A DNA stretch of 61,124 nucleotides. Origin: Anaerococcus nagyae (lineage in GTDB: Bacteria; Bacillota; Clostridia; Tissierellales; Peptoniphilaceae). This document shows, piece after piece, positions 1 to 10,298 of this stretch. The DNA lies in assembly GCF_017874535.1 (NCBI RefSeq), contig NZ_JAGGLS010000011.1:1-61124 (forward strand), read 5' to 3'. Below the pieces are notes generated by a model. It was not told the origin of the DNA and did no database searches. It was given only the letters and a program-made list of their open reading frames with translations. The position numbers were made by a program, and so were the translations under genes. How positions within the stretch are numbered: position 1 is the stretch's first letter; every line of letters begins with the position of its first letter.

Positions 1-91
1 CTGCTGTTGTTGTTGTTTTACCATGGTCTACGTGGCCTATGGTTCCTATGTTTAAGTGTGGTTTTGTTCTTTCAAATTGTTGTTTACTCAT
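1..91 (-). CDS. tuf: Elongation factor Tu, N-terminal fragment cut by window edge
   Basis: Only the first 30 codons lie in the window. They read [20 protein letters not shown] followed by VDHGKTT, the P-loop (G1) start of EF-Tu, the GTPase that delivers aminoacyl-tRNA to the ribosome. The ATG at 89-91 has a GGAG Shine-Dalgarno sequence just upstream on the minus strand. It follows fusA by about 17 bases, so it is the last visible gene of the str operon. The rest lies outside the window. Confidence 0.95.
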   Translation of the reverse strand, partial: MSKQQFERTKPHLNIGTIGHVDHGKTTTTA

Positions 92-108
92 TATAATCTC
101 CTATTAAA

Positions 109-2181
109 TTAATCGTTTAATACTTGTTCTTTTACTGATTCTGGCACTTGAGCATAGTGATCAAATTGCATTGAATAGGTTGCTCTACCTTGAGTCTTAC
201 TTCTTAAATCAGTTGCATAACCAAACATTTCTGATAGTGGGATGAAGGCATCTAATACATGGATTCCATCTTTTGGATTCATACCATCTATTTTACCTCT
301 TCTTGAAGAAACATCTCCCATTACATCACCTAAGTATTCATCTGGTGTTGTAATTTCTACTTTTTCTATTGGTTCTAATAGAACTGGTTTTGCTCTTTCA
401 ACTGCATTTTTAAGACCCATAGATCCTGCTACGTGGAAGGCTACTTCTGATGAGTCGACTTCGTGGTAAGATCCATCATAAAGGATTACGTGCATATCTA
501 CCATTGGATATCCACCAAGGATTCCTGAGGCAGCCGCTTCACGAACACCTTCTTCAACTGGTCTGATGTATTCTTTTGGTACAGAACCACCGACAATTTG
601 TGATTCAAATGTAATTCCTGAGCCTTCTTCGCCTGGGATTATTCTTAAGTGAACATCACCGTATTGACCAGAACCACCTGATTGTCTTACAAATTTACCT
701 TGAGCTTCAGCTTCTTGGGTAATACCTTCTCTATAAGCTACTTGTGGGTTACCTATATTAGCTTCTACTTTGAATTCTCTTAAAAGTCTATCTACGATAA
801 TTTCAAGGTGAAGTTCTCCCATTCCTGAGATAATTGTTTGTCCTGTTTCTTCATCTGATTTTGTAACGAATGTAGGATCTTCTTCAGCTAGTTTTTGAAG
901 ACCTATAATCATCTTATCTTGAGATGCACGTGTTTTTGGCTCTATAGCAACTGAGATTACCGGATCTGGGAATTCCATTTGTTCTAGGATAATTTGATTA
1001 TCTTGTATACATAATGAGTCACCTGTTGTTGTATCTTTAAGACCTAATAAAGCAACTATATCCCCAGCATAACCTGTTTGGATTTCTTCTTGTTTATTAG
1101 AGTGCATTTGCATGATACGACCAACACGTTCTCTTTTTCCTTTAGTCGCATTGTAAATATAAGAACCTGATTCAATTGTACCTGAGTAAATTCTTGTGTA
1201 GATTAACTTACCTACATATGGGTCAGTGACAACTTTGAATGCAAGTGCTGCAAGTGGTTCATCATCGCTAGGTTTTCTATCGATTTCTTTTTCAAGATCA
1301 GCAGGGTCAGATCCTACGATGTTTGGAACATCTACTGGACTTGGCATAAACTCGATTATTGCATCAAGTAGTGGTTGAACACCCTTGTTTTTATAAGCTG
1401 AACCTAAAAGACATGGGAATATCTTTTGTTCGATAGTACCTTTTCTGATAGCTGATTTGATTTCTTCTACAGAAATTTCTTCACCTTCTAGATATTTCAT
1501 CATGATATTATCATCAACTTCTGATAATTCTTCTAGTAGGTTATTTCTATATTCTTCAGCTTGTTCTTTAAGTTCCGCTGGAATTTCTCCATATATTGGG
1601 TGAGCACCTAAATCTTCTGTATTGTATGTTACAGCTTCCATTGTTATAAGGTCAACTGCACCTTCAAATTCTTGCTCAGCTCCTATTGGAATTTCAATTG
1701 GAACTGCATTTGCTTTTAATTTATCTTTGATTGTATCAACTGCCATGAAGAAGTCTGCACCAGTTGCATCCATTTTGTTTATAAAACAAATTCTTGGGAT
1801 ATGGTACTTATCTGCTTGTCTCCATACAGTTTCTGATTGTGGTTCTACACCACTTTTTGCGTCGAATAAAGCTACAGCACTATCTAGTACTCTAAGTGAT
1901 CTTTCTACTTCTACTGTAAAGTCAACGTGTCCTGGAGTATCGATAATGTTAATTCTATGGTCTTTCCAAAAAGCTGTGGTTGCAGCAGATCCAATTGTAA
2001 TACCACGTTCCTTTTCTTGGTCCATGGAGTCCATTACTGCTGTACCATCGTGTGTATCACCTATTTTATATATTTTACCAGTATAGTATAACATTCTTTC
2101 TGTTACAGTAGTCTTACCCGCATCTATGTGGGCCATGATTCCTATATTTCTGGTATCTTTTAGTGCTACTTGTCTAGGCAT
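109..2181 (-). CDS. fusA: Elongation factor G
   Basis: 690-residue translocation GTPase, the normal length for bacterial EF-G. It catalyses ribosomal translocation and, with RRF, ribosome recycling. The G1 motif AHIDAGKTT is near residue 20, DTPGH near 84 and NKMD near 138, followed by the EF-G domain II-V architecture. GGGGGA lies just upstream of the ATG. The gene lies 14 bases downstream of rpsG and is followed by tuf, the classic str-operon order. Nothing odd was seen in the sequence. Confidence 0.98.
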   Translation of the reverse strand: MPRQVALKDTRNIGIMAHIDAGKTTVTERMLYYTGKIYKIGDTHDGTAVMDSMDQEKERGITIGSAATTAFWKDHRINIIDTPGHVDFTVEVERSLRVLDSAVALFDAKSGVEPQSETVWRQADKYHIPRICFINKMDATGADFFMAVDTIKDKLKANAVPIEIPIGAEQEFEGAVDLITMEAVTYNTEDLGAHPIYGEIPAELKEQAEEYRNNLLEELSEVDDNIMMKYLEGEEISVEEIKSAIRKGTIEQKIFPCLLGSAYKNKGVQPLLDAIIEFMPSPVDVPNIVGSDPADLEKEIDRKPSDDEPLAALAFKVVTDPYVGKLIYTRIYSGTIESGSYIYNATKGKRERVGRIMQMHSNKQEEIQTGYAGDIVALLGLKDTTTGDSLCIQDNQIILEQMEFPDPVISVAIEPKTRASQDKMIIGLQKLAEEDPTFVTKSDEETGQTIISGMGELHLEIIVDRLLREFKVEANIGNPQVAYREGITQEAEAQGKFVRQSGGSGQYGDVHLRIIPGEEGSGITFESQIVGGSVPKEYIRPVEEGVREAAASGILGGYPMVDMHVILYDGSYHEVDSSEVAFHVAGSMGLKNAVERAKPVLLEPIEKVEITTPDEYLGDVMGDVSSRRGKIDGMNPKDGIHVLDAFIPLSEMFGYATDLRSKTQGRATYSMQFDHYAQVPESVKEQVLND

Positions 2182-2195
2182 TTATCCCCCTGAAA

Positions 2196-2666
2196 TTAAT
2201 ATCTGTAGTGTGCAAATGCTTTATTTGCTTCTGCAGCTCTGTGCATTTCTTCTTTTCTCTTAACAGCTGCACCAGCGTTGTTAGATGCATCAATGATTTC
2301 TTTTGATAATCTTTCAACCATAGTTTTTTCTCCACGAGCACGTGAAAAATTAACTAACCATCTAAGAGCTAAAGTTTGTCTTCTTTCTGGTCTAACTTCC
2401 ATAGGAACTTGGTAGTTAGCACCACCAATTCTACGAGCTTTAACTTCAAGTGTTGGCATGATGTTTTCTAGTGCTTGGTAGAATACTTCTAGTGCGTCAT
2501 TTCCTGTTGTTTCTTCTATAATGTCAAATGCATCATAGACAATTCTTGTTGCAATACCTTTTTTACCATCAAGCATAACATTGTTGATAAGTTTTGTTAC
2601 AACTCTATCGTTATACTTAGCGTCAGGCATTACTTCTCTTTTTGGTATATGTCCCTTTCTTGACAC
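2196..2666 (-). CDS. rpsG: 30S ribosomal protein S7
   Basis: S7 nucleates the 3' domain of 16S rRNA and sits at the head of the 30S subunit. The body contains [19 protein letters not shown] and ends AFAHYRY, as in the family. A longer reading from a TTG at 2687 is open, but the GTG at 2664-2666 is preferred: it gives 156 residues (the usual length), begins [10 protein letters not shown] like other S7 proteins, and has AAGGAGGG 7-8 bases upstream. It is separated from rpsL by about 146 bases, long for this operon. Confidence 0.95.
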   Translation of the reverse strand: MSRKGHIPKREVMPDAKYNDRVVTKLINNVMLDGKKGIATRIVYDAFDIIEETTGNDALEVFYQALENIMPTLEVKARRIGGANYQVPMEVRPERRQTLALRWLVNFSRARGEKTMVERLSKEIIDASNNAGAAVKRKEEMHRAAEANKAFAHYRY

Positions 2667-2812
2667 TTTGCTTCCCTCCTTTACCAATTATTAAGTAATA
2701 TCATTAGTACTCGACTAATCATTGTCGTAAGTGTGCACACATATACCATAATTTTAATAAAAATTTATTTTTTAATTATAGGTACATTATGCACTTATAT
2801 TAATTTTATGAT
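2667..2812 (-). other. rpsL-rpsG intercistronic region with small hairpin
   Basis: About 146 non-coding bases separate two genes that are usually close. On the minus strand the region holds an ATTAGT/ACTAAT inverted repeat (near 2699-2715) and a TATGGTATAT stretch that could be a weak extended -10. In E. coli the equivalent spacer carries the S7 autoregulatory site. Whether that applies here is not shown by the sequence. Confidence 0.3.
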
Positions 2813-3226
2813 CTAGTTTTGGTTCTTTTTAGCACCGTATTTAGATCTACCTTGTTTTCTTCCGTCTACTCCTGCTGTATCAAGAGTACCTCTTATGATG
2901 TGATAACGCACACCTGGAAGGTCCTTTACTCTTCCACCTCTAATTAGTACAACACTGTGTTCTTGTAGGTTGTGACCAATTCCTGGGATGTATGAAAGTA
3001 CTTCAGCACCATTTGTAAGTCTAACTCTGGCAACTTTACGTAAAGCTGAGTTTGGCTTTTTAGGTGTTACAGTTCTTACTGATGTACAAACTCCACGTTT
3101 TTGTGGTGATTGGTTAGGAGTAACTCTACTTTTTAAAGTATTGTAGTTGTAACCTAAAGCTGGTGTGTTTGATTTTGCTTTTGTACTTTTTCTACTTTTT
3201 CTAACAAGTTGGTTAATTGTAGGCAT
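2813..3226 (-). CDS. rpsL: 30S ribosomal protein S12
   Basis: 137-residue S12, part of the decoding centre. It starts [13 protein letters not shown] and contains [11 protein letters not shown] and [13 protein letters not shown], the two loops where streptomycin-resistance changes occur; both carry the wild-type lysines. The SD AGGAGG lies directly upstream. It is the first gene of the str operon here and has its own promoter (3287-3315). In many Firmicutes rpoB-rpoC directly precede this gene; here they are about 18 kb away. Confidence 0.98.
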   Translation of the reverse strand: MPTINQLVRKSRKSTKAKSNTPALGYNYNTLKSRVTPNQSPQKRGVCTSVRTVTPKKPNSALRKVARVRLTNGAEVLSYIPGIGHNLQEHSVVLIRGGRVKDLPGVRYHIIRGTLDTAGVDGRKQGRSKYGAKKNQN

Positions 3227-3259
3227 AATGCACCTCCTTTTCTTTTAAAATTTAATAAA

Positions 3260-3277
3260 TTGGCAAACTTATGCCAA
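3260..3277 (-). promoter_or_regulatory. Leader hairpin of str operon mRNA
   Basis: An 18-base inverted repeat, TTGGCA-N6-TGCCAA, lies between the predicted transcription start and the rpsL SD. It has no following T-run, so it is a leader stem rather than a terminator. Function unknown. Confidence 0.35.
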
Positions 3278-3286
3278 TCCTTAAAT

Positions 3287-3315
3287 ATTCTACTATGATT
3301 TATTTTAAAAGTCAA
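3287..3315 (-). promoter_or_regulatory. Promoter of rpsL-rpsG-fusA-tuf
   Basis: On the minus strand: -35 TTGACT (3310-3315), 17-base spacer, -10 TAGAAT (3287-3292). One mismatch to consensus in each hexamer. Consistent with a strong sigma-A promoter and with the str operon being transcribed independently of rpoBC. Confidence 0.65.
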
Positions 3316-3367
3316 ATAAAACTTGTAATTTTAAGCTTTATTGTTTCAAATATAGATTTTAGGAAAA

Positions 3368-4129
3368 TCATTTACTATCTTTGTTTTCTTTATAGGATAA
3401 ATATTTAAGTATGATAAAATCTATCACCACGTAAAACTGAGATATAGGTGAAATATTAGTCCTACTTTCGTATTCAAAAACCTCATGAGTTACAAACGGA
3501 ATATTGTAAGTAGACATTTGAGCAAGGCTATTATTAGAAAGTTTTGTAATGGACGCTAGTACAGGTTTAGTCTTTAGATTCTTTAGAAAATTAATCATTT
3601 CATTATTTTCACCACTTAAACTAAAGGCAAAGATAACATCATTTTTATGTATTTTTTCAATAATTACATCAGGGCTTTCTTTATCTATAACATAAACCAT
3701 CTTATCAACTGTTAGAAAGTTTCTTTTTAGTTCATCAGCCGCATTTTTTTGGGTATATCCGCTTGCTATAGCATATATATGCTCTGCCTTTTCTAAATCT
3801 TTAAATAAGTCTGAGAGGTTTAAAGAAATCATCATAGTCATTGTTAAAAGCAGATCATTTTTTGTATATTCTATTTCATTATCATCAAATTTACTTTCTT
3901 TTGTATTAGACCATTTGACTATATATCTTAGTTCGCTATAACCATCAAGGCTAATCTTTTTTGCAAAGCTTACTATAGATGATGGAACAAGTTCAAGAGT
4001 ATCAGCTAGCTGATTAATATTAAGCGATAGAAACCTATCTTTATCAAGCATAATATAAGAGTATATTTTAAGATCGTTCTTGCTTAATTTATCATAATTT
4101 TCACTTACTAAATCAGTTAGTATCATCAT
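3368..4129 (-). CDS. MurR/RpiR family transcriptional regulator (second of tandem pair)
   Basis: 253 residues. The N-terminal RpiR helix-turn-helix spans about residues 1-75 (LADTLELVPSSIVSFAKKI, then DGYSELRY, the typical GxxxFxELR-like turn). A sugar-isomerase (SIS) fold follows at about 105-235, with GYTQKNAADELKR and SLSGEN as likely phosphosugar-binding parts. Such proteins sense phosphosugars and control nearby sugar genes. Its start overlaps the end of the other RpiR gene by 17 bases, implying coupled translation, and both lie downstream of the alpha-glucoside PTS and GH4 genes they probably regulate. Confidence 0.85.
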   Translation of the reverse strand: MMILTDLVSENYDKLSKNDLKIYSYIMLDKDRFLSLNINQLADTLELVPSSIVSFAKKISLDGYSELRYIVKWSNTKESKFDDNEIEYTKNDLLLTMTMMISLNLSDLFKDLEKAEHIYAIASGYTQKNAADELKRNFLTVDKMVYVIDKESPDVIIEKIHKNDVIFAFSLSGENNEMINFLKNLKTKPVLASITKLSNNSLAQMSTYNIPFVTHEVFEYESRTNISPISQFYVVIDFIILKYLSYKENKDSK

Positions 4130-4784
4130 TAGCCTTTCTATAAAATTTAAATAGTTCTTCTAAAGCTTTAACATAAGAACTCATTAGCCTTACTCCATCA
4201 TAATTATCAGAAAAATACATATTATAATCCACATTGCTTGCTCTATCATAAGTCTTACCTATTACTATCTTTAGACAATCAATACTAGCTATCTTAAACA
4301 TGAGTTGTTTACTATAAACGTCATTACCAAAATCCACTATAAATACACCACTATTTTTAAGCATTTTCTCTGTAAAAGCGCTTATCTCCTCACCACCACT
4401 ATAAGTCTCAGCTAAAACTCCCATCTCCTGAAGATACATTTTTATAGTAAATTTAATTATTTTTTCATAACCTCCATTACCATATATAAAGATCCTATCA
4501 CAGGATTTTATTTTTTTATATATCCCTCCTAGACTTTCGTCAGCTTGAAAATATGAGTCTTTTTTATTGTTATTGATATAATATTTAAGTTCACTATATC
4601 CTGAAAAACCAAGTTTTTTGGCAAATCTTAAAACACTAGTTCTTGATGTAAAGCATCTAGAAGCAAAGTCATTTATAGATATATCAAGACCTAATCCATT
4701 TTTTGAAATTTCATTAGCTATTGTTATATCAGTATTGCTTAATTTTCCTTCATTTTCTTTTAATAAATTAGAAATATCTATAAT
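4113..4784 (-). CDS. MurR/RpiR family regulator with non-canonical start codon
   Basis: The frame is open from 4787 to the stop at 4113 and encodes an RpiR-type protein of about 223 residues: HTH region INDFASRCFTSRTSVLRFAK then LGFSGYSELKYY, followed by a SIS-like domain. No ATG, GTG or TTG occurs in frame before the ATG at 4439, which falls inside the SIS domain and would leave only 108 residues. A good SD (GAGGTGA, 4788-4794) stands right before ATT (4784) and ATA (4781), so initiation at ATT/ATA is likely; a recent start-codon mutation is the alternative. The length is short for the family (about 280). It sits between the GH4 gene and the second RpiR gene. Confidence 0.7.
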   Translation of the reverse strand: MIDISNLLKENEGKLSNTDITIANEISKNGLGLDISINDFASRCFTSRTSVLRFAKKLGFSGYSELKYYINNNKKDSYFQADESLGGIYKKIKSCDRIFIYGNGGYEKIIKFTIKMYLQEMGVLAETYSGGEEISAFTEKMLKNSGVFIVDFGNDVYSKQLMFKIASIDCLKIVIGKTYDRASNVDYNMYFSDNYDGVRLMSSYVKALEELFKFYRKANDDTN

Positions 4785-4800
4785 ATATCACCTCAATATA

Positions 4801-4841
4801 AAACACCGTTTAATATATAAATTATACATTAAACGGTGTTT
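4801..4841 (-). terminator. 14-bp perfect inverted repeat between GH4 gene and RpiR pair
   Basis: AAACACCGTTTAAT and its exact complement are separated by 13 bases. On the minus strand it follows the GH4 stop by 16 bases and is followed by TTTTATATT, so it can form a weak intrinsic terminator. It ends only 6 bases before the SD of the RpiR gene. It may therefore act as an attenuator limiting regulator expression, or as an operator for a dimeric RpiR protein. Confidence 0.55.
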
Positions 4842-4857
4842 ATTGCTATTAGCTAGA

Positions 4858-6461
<1,604 letters not shown>

Positions 6462-6548
6462 AGTTTTAAATTTATCAGCACCAGCTTTTTTATTTTTTTC
6501 TTTAACTACAGTCTTATCTCCACTAGCTTCTATTGAAGTTGTCTCAGT

Positions 6549-7862
6549 TTATTTTTTATTTCTTTCCCTGTATTCTTTTTTAGAATATAGTTTAGCTGAA
6601 TCTTTATCAGCAGTTCTTCCCGGTGTTTTAAAGTCAAACTTTTCTATTAAAAAAGTAAAGACAAAATACCAAACTACTATAGCAACCAGGCCAATAACTA
6701 ACATTATCACATATGTTTTCCAATGATTAGCTGCAAGTGGTATCCAGTTTAAGGATGCCATTTCTATAACCCCACCAGAAAATATTCCTACTACTCCAAA
6801 GGCATTCATAATCATCGATAGAATAGATGCAAGTACTGCATGTACCACAAAAAGTTGCGGTGCTATAAAAAGAAAAGTAAATTCTATAGGCTCTGTAACG
6901 CCACTTAAGACTGCAGTGAGTGCTACTGGTATCATAAGACCAGCAATCTTCTTTTTATTTTCCGGAAGCGCTGTCTTATAGAAAGCTAAGGCGACACCCA
7001 CACATCCAAATATCTTTGACCAACCTGTAGCTGTAAGTTGAGCATAAGGAGCAATTTCCTTAAGAGAGCCAGTAGCAGCTGCAATTTGTGGTAAATTTTG
7101 TGCCCAATAAGCATAGATGCCACCAGGTACAACCAAACTATCATAAAACATTGGAGCATATAATAAGTGGTGAAGACCAAACGGAATTAAAAGTCTTTCT
7201 AAAAGAACAAAGATTCCAACGCCCCATGTTCCCGAATTAAGAATTACGCTTCTAAATGAAGCCATTCCATGTTGAATTTTTGGCCAGATTAGAACCGCAA
7301 GAAATGCTACAGGAATCATCATTACAAATCCAACTCCAAGCACAAAGGCTGATCCTTTGAAGACTCCTAGAGCTTCGGGAAGCCTTTTATCAAAGTATCT
7401 ATTATGTATCCAAATAGCTATACCTGAAATAACTAGAGCACCCATCATACCCATATCAAGGGTTTTTATGTTTGCTATCATAGCAAGTCCACTTGCACCA
7501 CCCACTTCTTGGCTAAAGTCCACACCAAAAGTTGGCCCCCAGTGCTTTAGTATTGTAGATACATAGTTTAAAAATACTAAGTATATTACAAAAGCTTCCA
7601 TGCTTGCACGAGCATTTTGTTTTTTTGCCAAACCTATAGGTAGGGCAATTGCAAATAATAATGGCAATTGATTAAATACAACCCATGCACCTGATAGAAT
7701 CATATCCCAAATACCAAACCAAATTGTACCTTCTGAAGCAACTGACCCCATAATTGCTTCAGTAGTAAATAAGGTTCCAAATCCTATTAGTAAAGCTGAG
7801 ACTGCAAATAGCATTACTGGCGTGAACATAGCTCCACCAAATTTCTGGATTTTTTCCATCAT
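6549..7862 (-). CDS. PTS system alpha-glucoside EIIC component (EIICB interrupted by stop)
   Basis: 437 residues from the chosen start MMEKIQKFGGAMFTP, which has AAAGGAGGGGG just upstream; a longer reading to 7931 lacks an SD. It is a 10-segment EIIC membrane domain with PFGLHHLLYAP and the conserved SGVTEPIEF motif, as in GlvC/MalX. In relatives EIIC continues through a linker into EIIB on the same chain (about 530 residues). Here a single TAA at 6549-6551, after YRERNKK, splits them in the same frame. No EIIA is present in the window; it would have to come from a general EIIA-Glc elsewhere. Promoter and cre site lie upstream. Confidence 0.85.
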   Translation of the reverse strand: MMEKIQKFGGAMFTPVMLFAVSALLIGFGTLFTTEAIMGSVASEGTIWFGIWDMILSGAWVVFNQLPLLFAIALPIGLAKKQNARASMEAFVIYLVFLNYVSTILKHWGPTFGVDFSQEVGGASGLAMIANIKTLDMGMMGALVISGIAIWIHNRYFDKRLPEALGVFKGSAFVLGVGFVMMIPVAFLAVLIWPKIQHGMASFRSVILNSGTWGVGIFVLLERLLIPFGLHHLLYAPMFYDSLVVPGGIYAYWAQNLPQIAAATGSLKEIAPYAQLTATGWSKIFGCVGVALAFYKTALPENKKKIAGLMIPVALTAVLSGVTEPIEFTFLFIAPQLFVVHAVLASILSMIMNAFGVVGIFSGGVIEMASLNWIPLAANHWKTYVIMLVIGLVAIVVWYFVFTFLIEKFDFKTPGRTADKDSAKLYSKKEYRERNKK

Positions 7863-7876
7863 AATATCCCCCTCCT

Positions 7877-7892
7877 TTGAAAACGTATTTAT
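7877..7892. promoter_or_regulatory. Candidate cre (catabolite-responsive element) for the alpha-glucoside operon
   Basis: TTGAAAACGTATTTAT matches the Firmicute cre consensus WTGNAARCGNWWWCAW at 15 of 16 positions. It lies between the predicted transcription start and the SD of the EIIC gene, where CcpA binding would block transcription when a preferred sugar is present. A CcpA homologue is not visible in this window. Confidence 0.6.
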
Positions 7893-7902
7893 CTTTACTA
7901 AT

Positions 7903-7931
7903 ATATTATTATCATTTGTTATCATTGTCAA
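7903..7931 (-). promoter_or_regulatory. Promoter of the alpha-glucoside PTS operon
   Basis: On the minus strand: -35 TTGACA (perfect), 17-base spacer, -10 TAATAT. The spacer contains the direct repeat ATGATAA-N4-ATGATAA, a possible regulator site. The first gene downstream is EIIC. Confidence 0.7.
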
Positions 7932-8083
7932 TAAACGTTGGATATTAGGTATTTATGTGTATTATTTAAAAATATTTTTTAGATGTGATTTTTCACAAAA
8001 TAATACTTTCATGGGTTATGAGCTAGCAATTCTCTCTTATTAAATGGGTAATAATTTGTAACAGTATTTTACAGGAGGAAATT

Positions 8084-9550
8084 ATGAACATAGCTATAAT
8101 TGGTTGTGGAATAAGTGGCATCTATATACTAAAAACGATTATAGATCATCCAAATTATTATAATAATATAAACTTACATATATTTGAACCTAGGAAAGAG
8201 CTAGGTGTAGGACTAGCATATGAAAATGATACTAAATATAAATTATTAAATGTTGATGAATCATATATGTCCTTAGACTTGCATAATCCAGATCATATAA
8301 ATAATTGGATCTTAAATAATGATAAATATAGTTGTAAAATAGAATCTATGCTTCCTCGTAAAGTATACGGAAAATATATTAAAGATACTTTTGATACTTA
8401 CTTAGATAGAAAAAATATACATATTCATCATGAAGAAGTTATAGATTTAAATGAAATTAATAACAAATACAAGATAAAAACAAATATTAGAGATTACGAA
8501 GAAAGTTTTGATACTATATTCTTATCAATAGGACAATCTCATTATAAGGACGATTATAAACTAAAGAGTAAAGATAAATTCATTTATAATCCTTATCCTC
8601 TAAAAGAAAACTTAGTTATTGATCGGATAAATATGGATACTTCTATTGGAATCATAGGAGCTGGACCAACTTCTATAGATATCTATAGATTTATCAAAAG
8701 AAAGTATAAGCTAAACAAACCTATATATTTTTTCACAAAGTCATCATCTTTTCCAGTAGTAGAAATACCTTATAAATATGAAAGAAAAATATGCTCTATA
8801 GATGATAGTTGGATAGATGAACATATCAATGATAAAGGTTTTATTGATCTTTATACTATTAAAAATACGTTTAATAATGATTTTAAAAGGTATGGCTATG
8901 ATTTTAATAAAGTATACGAAAGATATAAAGATACAGATATAAAAAAATATAAGCTAGCCTTAGAAGAAAATGATAGATCTTTAGCTTTTACACAAAATTA
9001 TTTAATGGAATTTTGGTATGTCGCTGCTAAATTATATAACAGTTTAAGTGGCTTAGATAAAGCTTATGCAGATGATAATTACGTCCATAAAATAGACTTT
9101 CTTATAACCAAAACTCCTACTGCTACTATGAAGGATTTGATAAGTAATTATGATAAGCAAAGTATAAAAATAATCAAAGAAACTAACGAAATAATTGTAA
9201 CAGATAAGGATAATTTTATAGTAAAAAGAAAAAATAATAAAGATATAGAAATAGATTTATTAATAAATGCTCAAGGATTTGAAAAAGAACTTGTTAAAGC
9301 TATCAAAAAAGATACTCTGCTTAATAATCTCTACGATCATAAATTTATAGAAGCAGATGTAGATGGCAAATACATCAAAGTTGCCTATCCATCATATAAT
9401 CTTATTAATAAAAAATATGGAATAATGAATAATATATACCTTTCTGGTATGTGGGCAGGGTCTACGGATATCTTAAATAATGATATAAGATCAATTATCC
9501 AAGCAAGTCAGCTTATGGCTAATAATTTTATGGCAAAATTATCTGATTAG
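8084..9550 (+). CDS. FAD/NAD(P)-binding protein (NAD_binding_9 type)
   Basis: 488 residues. The N-terminal dinucleotide fold begins at residue 1 (MNIAIIGCGISGIYILK), followed by FEPRKELGVGLAYENDT, the signature of the FAD-NAD(P)-binding group that includes YdhS-like proteins. A second Rossmann motif, SIGIIGAGPTSIDIYRF, sits near 188-205, and NAQGF near 400 probably contacts FAD. Substrate unknown. SD AGGAGG precedes the ATG. It is followed by tpx, which has a promoter-like sequence of its own, so a shared redox role is only suggested by adjacency. Confidence 0.75.
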   Translation: MNIAIIGCGISGIYILKTIIDHPNYYNNINLHIFEPRKELGVGLAYENDTKYKLLNVDESYMSLDLHNPDHINNWILNNDKYSCKIESMLPRKVYGKYIKDTFDTYLDRKNIHIHHEEVIDLNEINNKYKIKTNIRDYEESFDTIFLSIGQSHYKDDYKLKSKDKFIYNPYPLKENLVIDRINMDTSIGIIGAGPTSIDIYRFIKRKYKLNKPIYFFTKSSSFPVVEIPYKYERKICSIDDSWIDEHINDKGFIDLYTIKNTFNNDFKRYGYDFNKVYERYKDTDIKKYKLALEENDRSLAFTQNYLMEFWYVAAKLYNSLSGLDKAYADDNYVHKIDFLITKTPTATMKDLISNYDKQSIKIIKETNEIIVTDKDNFIVKRKNNKDIEIDLLINAQGFEKELVKAIKKDTLLNNLYDHKFIEADVDGKYIKVAYPSYNLINKKYGIMNNIYLSGMWAGSTDILNNDIRSIIQASQLMANNFMAKLSD

Positions 9551-9551
9551 G

Positions 9552-9579
9552 TTATACTTTTGTAATCTTGGGGTATAAT
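9552..9579 (+). promoter_or_regulatory. Possible promoter of tpx
   Basis: -10 TATAAT (9574-9579) with a weak -35 TTATAC (9552-9557) and a 16-base spacer, directly after the stop of the preceding gene. Low confidence for the -35. Confidence 0.4.
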
Positions 9580-9615
9580 TTAAAAGTAAATAGGATTAAA
9601 TTAGGAGGAATTATT

Positions 9616-10113
9616 ATGGATATAACATTTGGGGGAAATAAAGTAAACTTATTAGGTCAAGAAATTAAGGTTGGAGATAGTGCTCCTGCATTTAAAGCAA
9701 CAAAAAACGATTTAAGCGAATGGAGCAGTACTGATTACGAAGGTAAAATCGTAATTTATTCTGTAGCACCTTCTCTTGATACTAGCGTATGTGCTTTACA
9801 AGCAAAAAGATTTAACAAAGAAGCAGCTAGTCTTGATGGAGTAAATGTAGTTACAATTACAGAAGACCTACCTTTTGCTCAAGCTAGATTCTGTTCTAAC
9901 GAAGACATTGAAAATACAATTATGATTTCAGATTATCAAAATCGTGAGTTTGGTGAAAAATTTGGCTTCTTAATGGATGAAAATAAACTTTTAGCTCGAG
10001 GCGTTGTTGTAGTTGATAAAGATGGCAAAGTAGCTTATGTAGAATATGTTCCAGAAGTTACTAATGAAGTTGACTTTGATAAAGCTCTTGAAGAAGTTAA
10101 AAAATTAATCTAA
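9616..10113 (+). CDS. tpx: Thiol peroxidase (atypical 2-Cys peroxiredoxin)
   Basis: 165 residues. It reduces peroxides using thioredoxin. Both family cysteines are present: peroxidatic Cys in PSLDTSVCALQ and resolving Cys in DLPFAQARFC. The start at 9616 (MDITFGGN) has TAGGAGGAAT upstream; an upstream in-frame ATG at 9568 has none and would add 16 non-homologous residues. Located in the cytoplasm; one of the few visible oxidative-defence genes of this probable anaerobe. Confidence 0.93.
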   Translation: MDITFGGNKVNLLGQEIKVGDSAPAFKATKNDLSEWSSTDYEGKIVIYSVAPSLDTSVCALQAKRFNKEAASLDGVNVVTITEDLPFAQARFCSNEDIENTIMISDYQNREFGEKFGFLMDENKLLARGVVVVDKDGKVAYVEYVPEVTNEVDFDKALEEVKKLI

Positions 10114-10127
10114 TTTAAAATAAATAG

Positions 10128-10280
10128 AAGGGCTGTTACAAAATTATGAATAACCCGTCCCATCATTAGAAAATTCTCTTAGGAAATTTTTTTACATAAC
10201 CTGCTCTCATGGAGGCAAAATTTCCGTAGAGCTTCTTCTAATAATTTGGGAAAGAGTTATTCATTCTCCAACAGCTCTTT
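10128..10280. repeat. MITE-like 153-bp element folding into one long hairpin (element A)
   Basis: Fills the gap between convergent tpx and the kinase gene. Its ends are complementary: GGGCTGTT (10130-10137) with AACAGCTC (10270-10277), ATGAATAAC (10146-10154) with GTTATTCAT (10256-10264), CCCATCATTAGAA with TTCTAATAATTTGGG, and GGAAATTTT with AAAATTTCC. It has no ORF. The termini resemble those of element B at 19341-19430, suggesting a non-autonomous mobile family. It could also serve as a bidirectional terminator. Confidence 0.55.
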
Positions 10281-10298
10281 TAAAATCTTATATAATAT

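Noticed and set aside
1622-2086. 154-codon plus-strand ORF
   Set aside because: Antisense shadow of fusA with no SD and no recognisable protein pattern.
6462-6560. Frameshift between PTS EIIC and EIIB
   Set aside because: Both parts are in the same reading frame; only a single TAA separates them.
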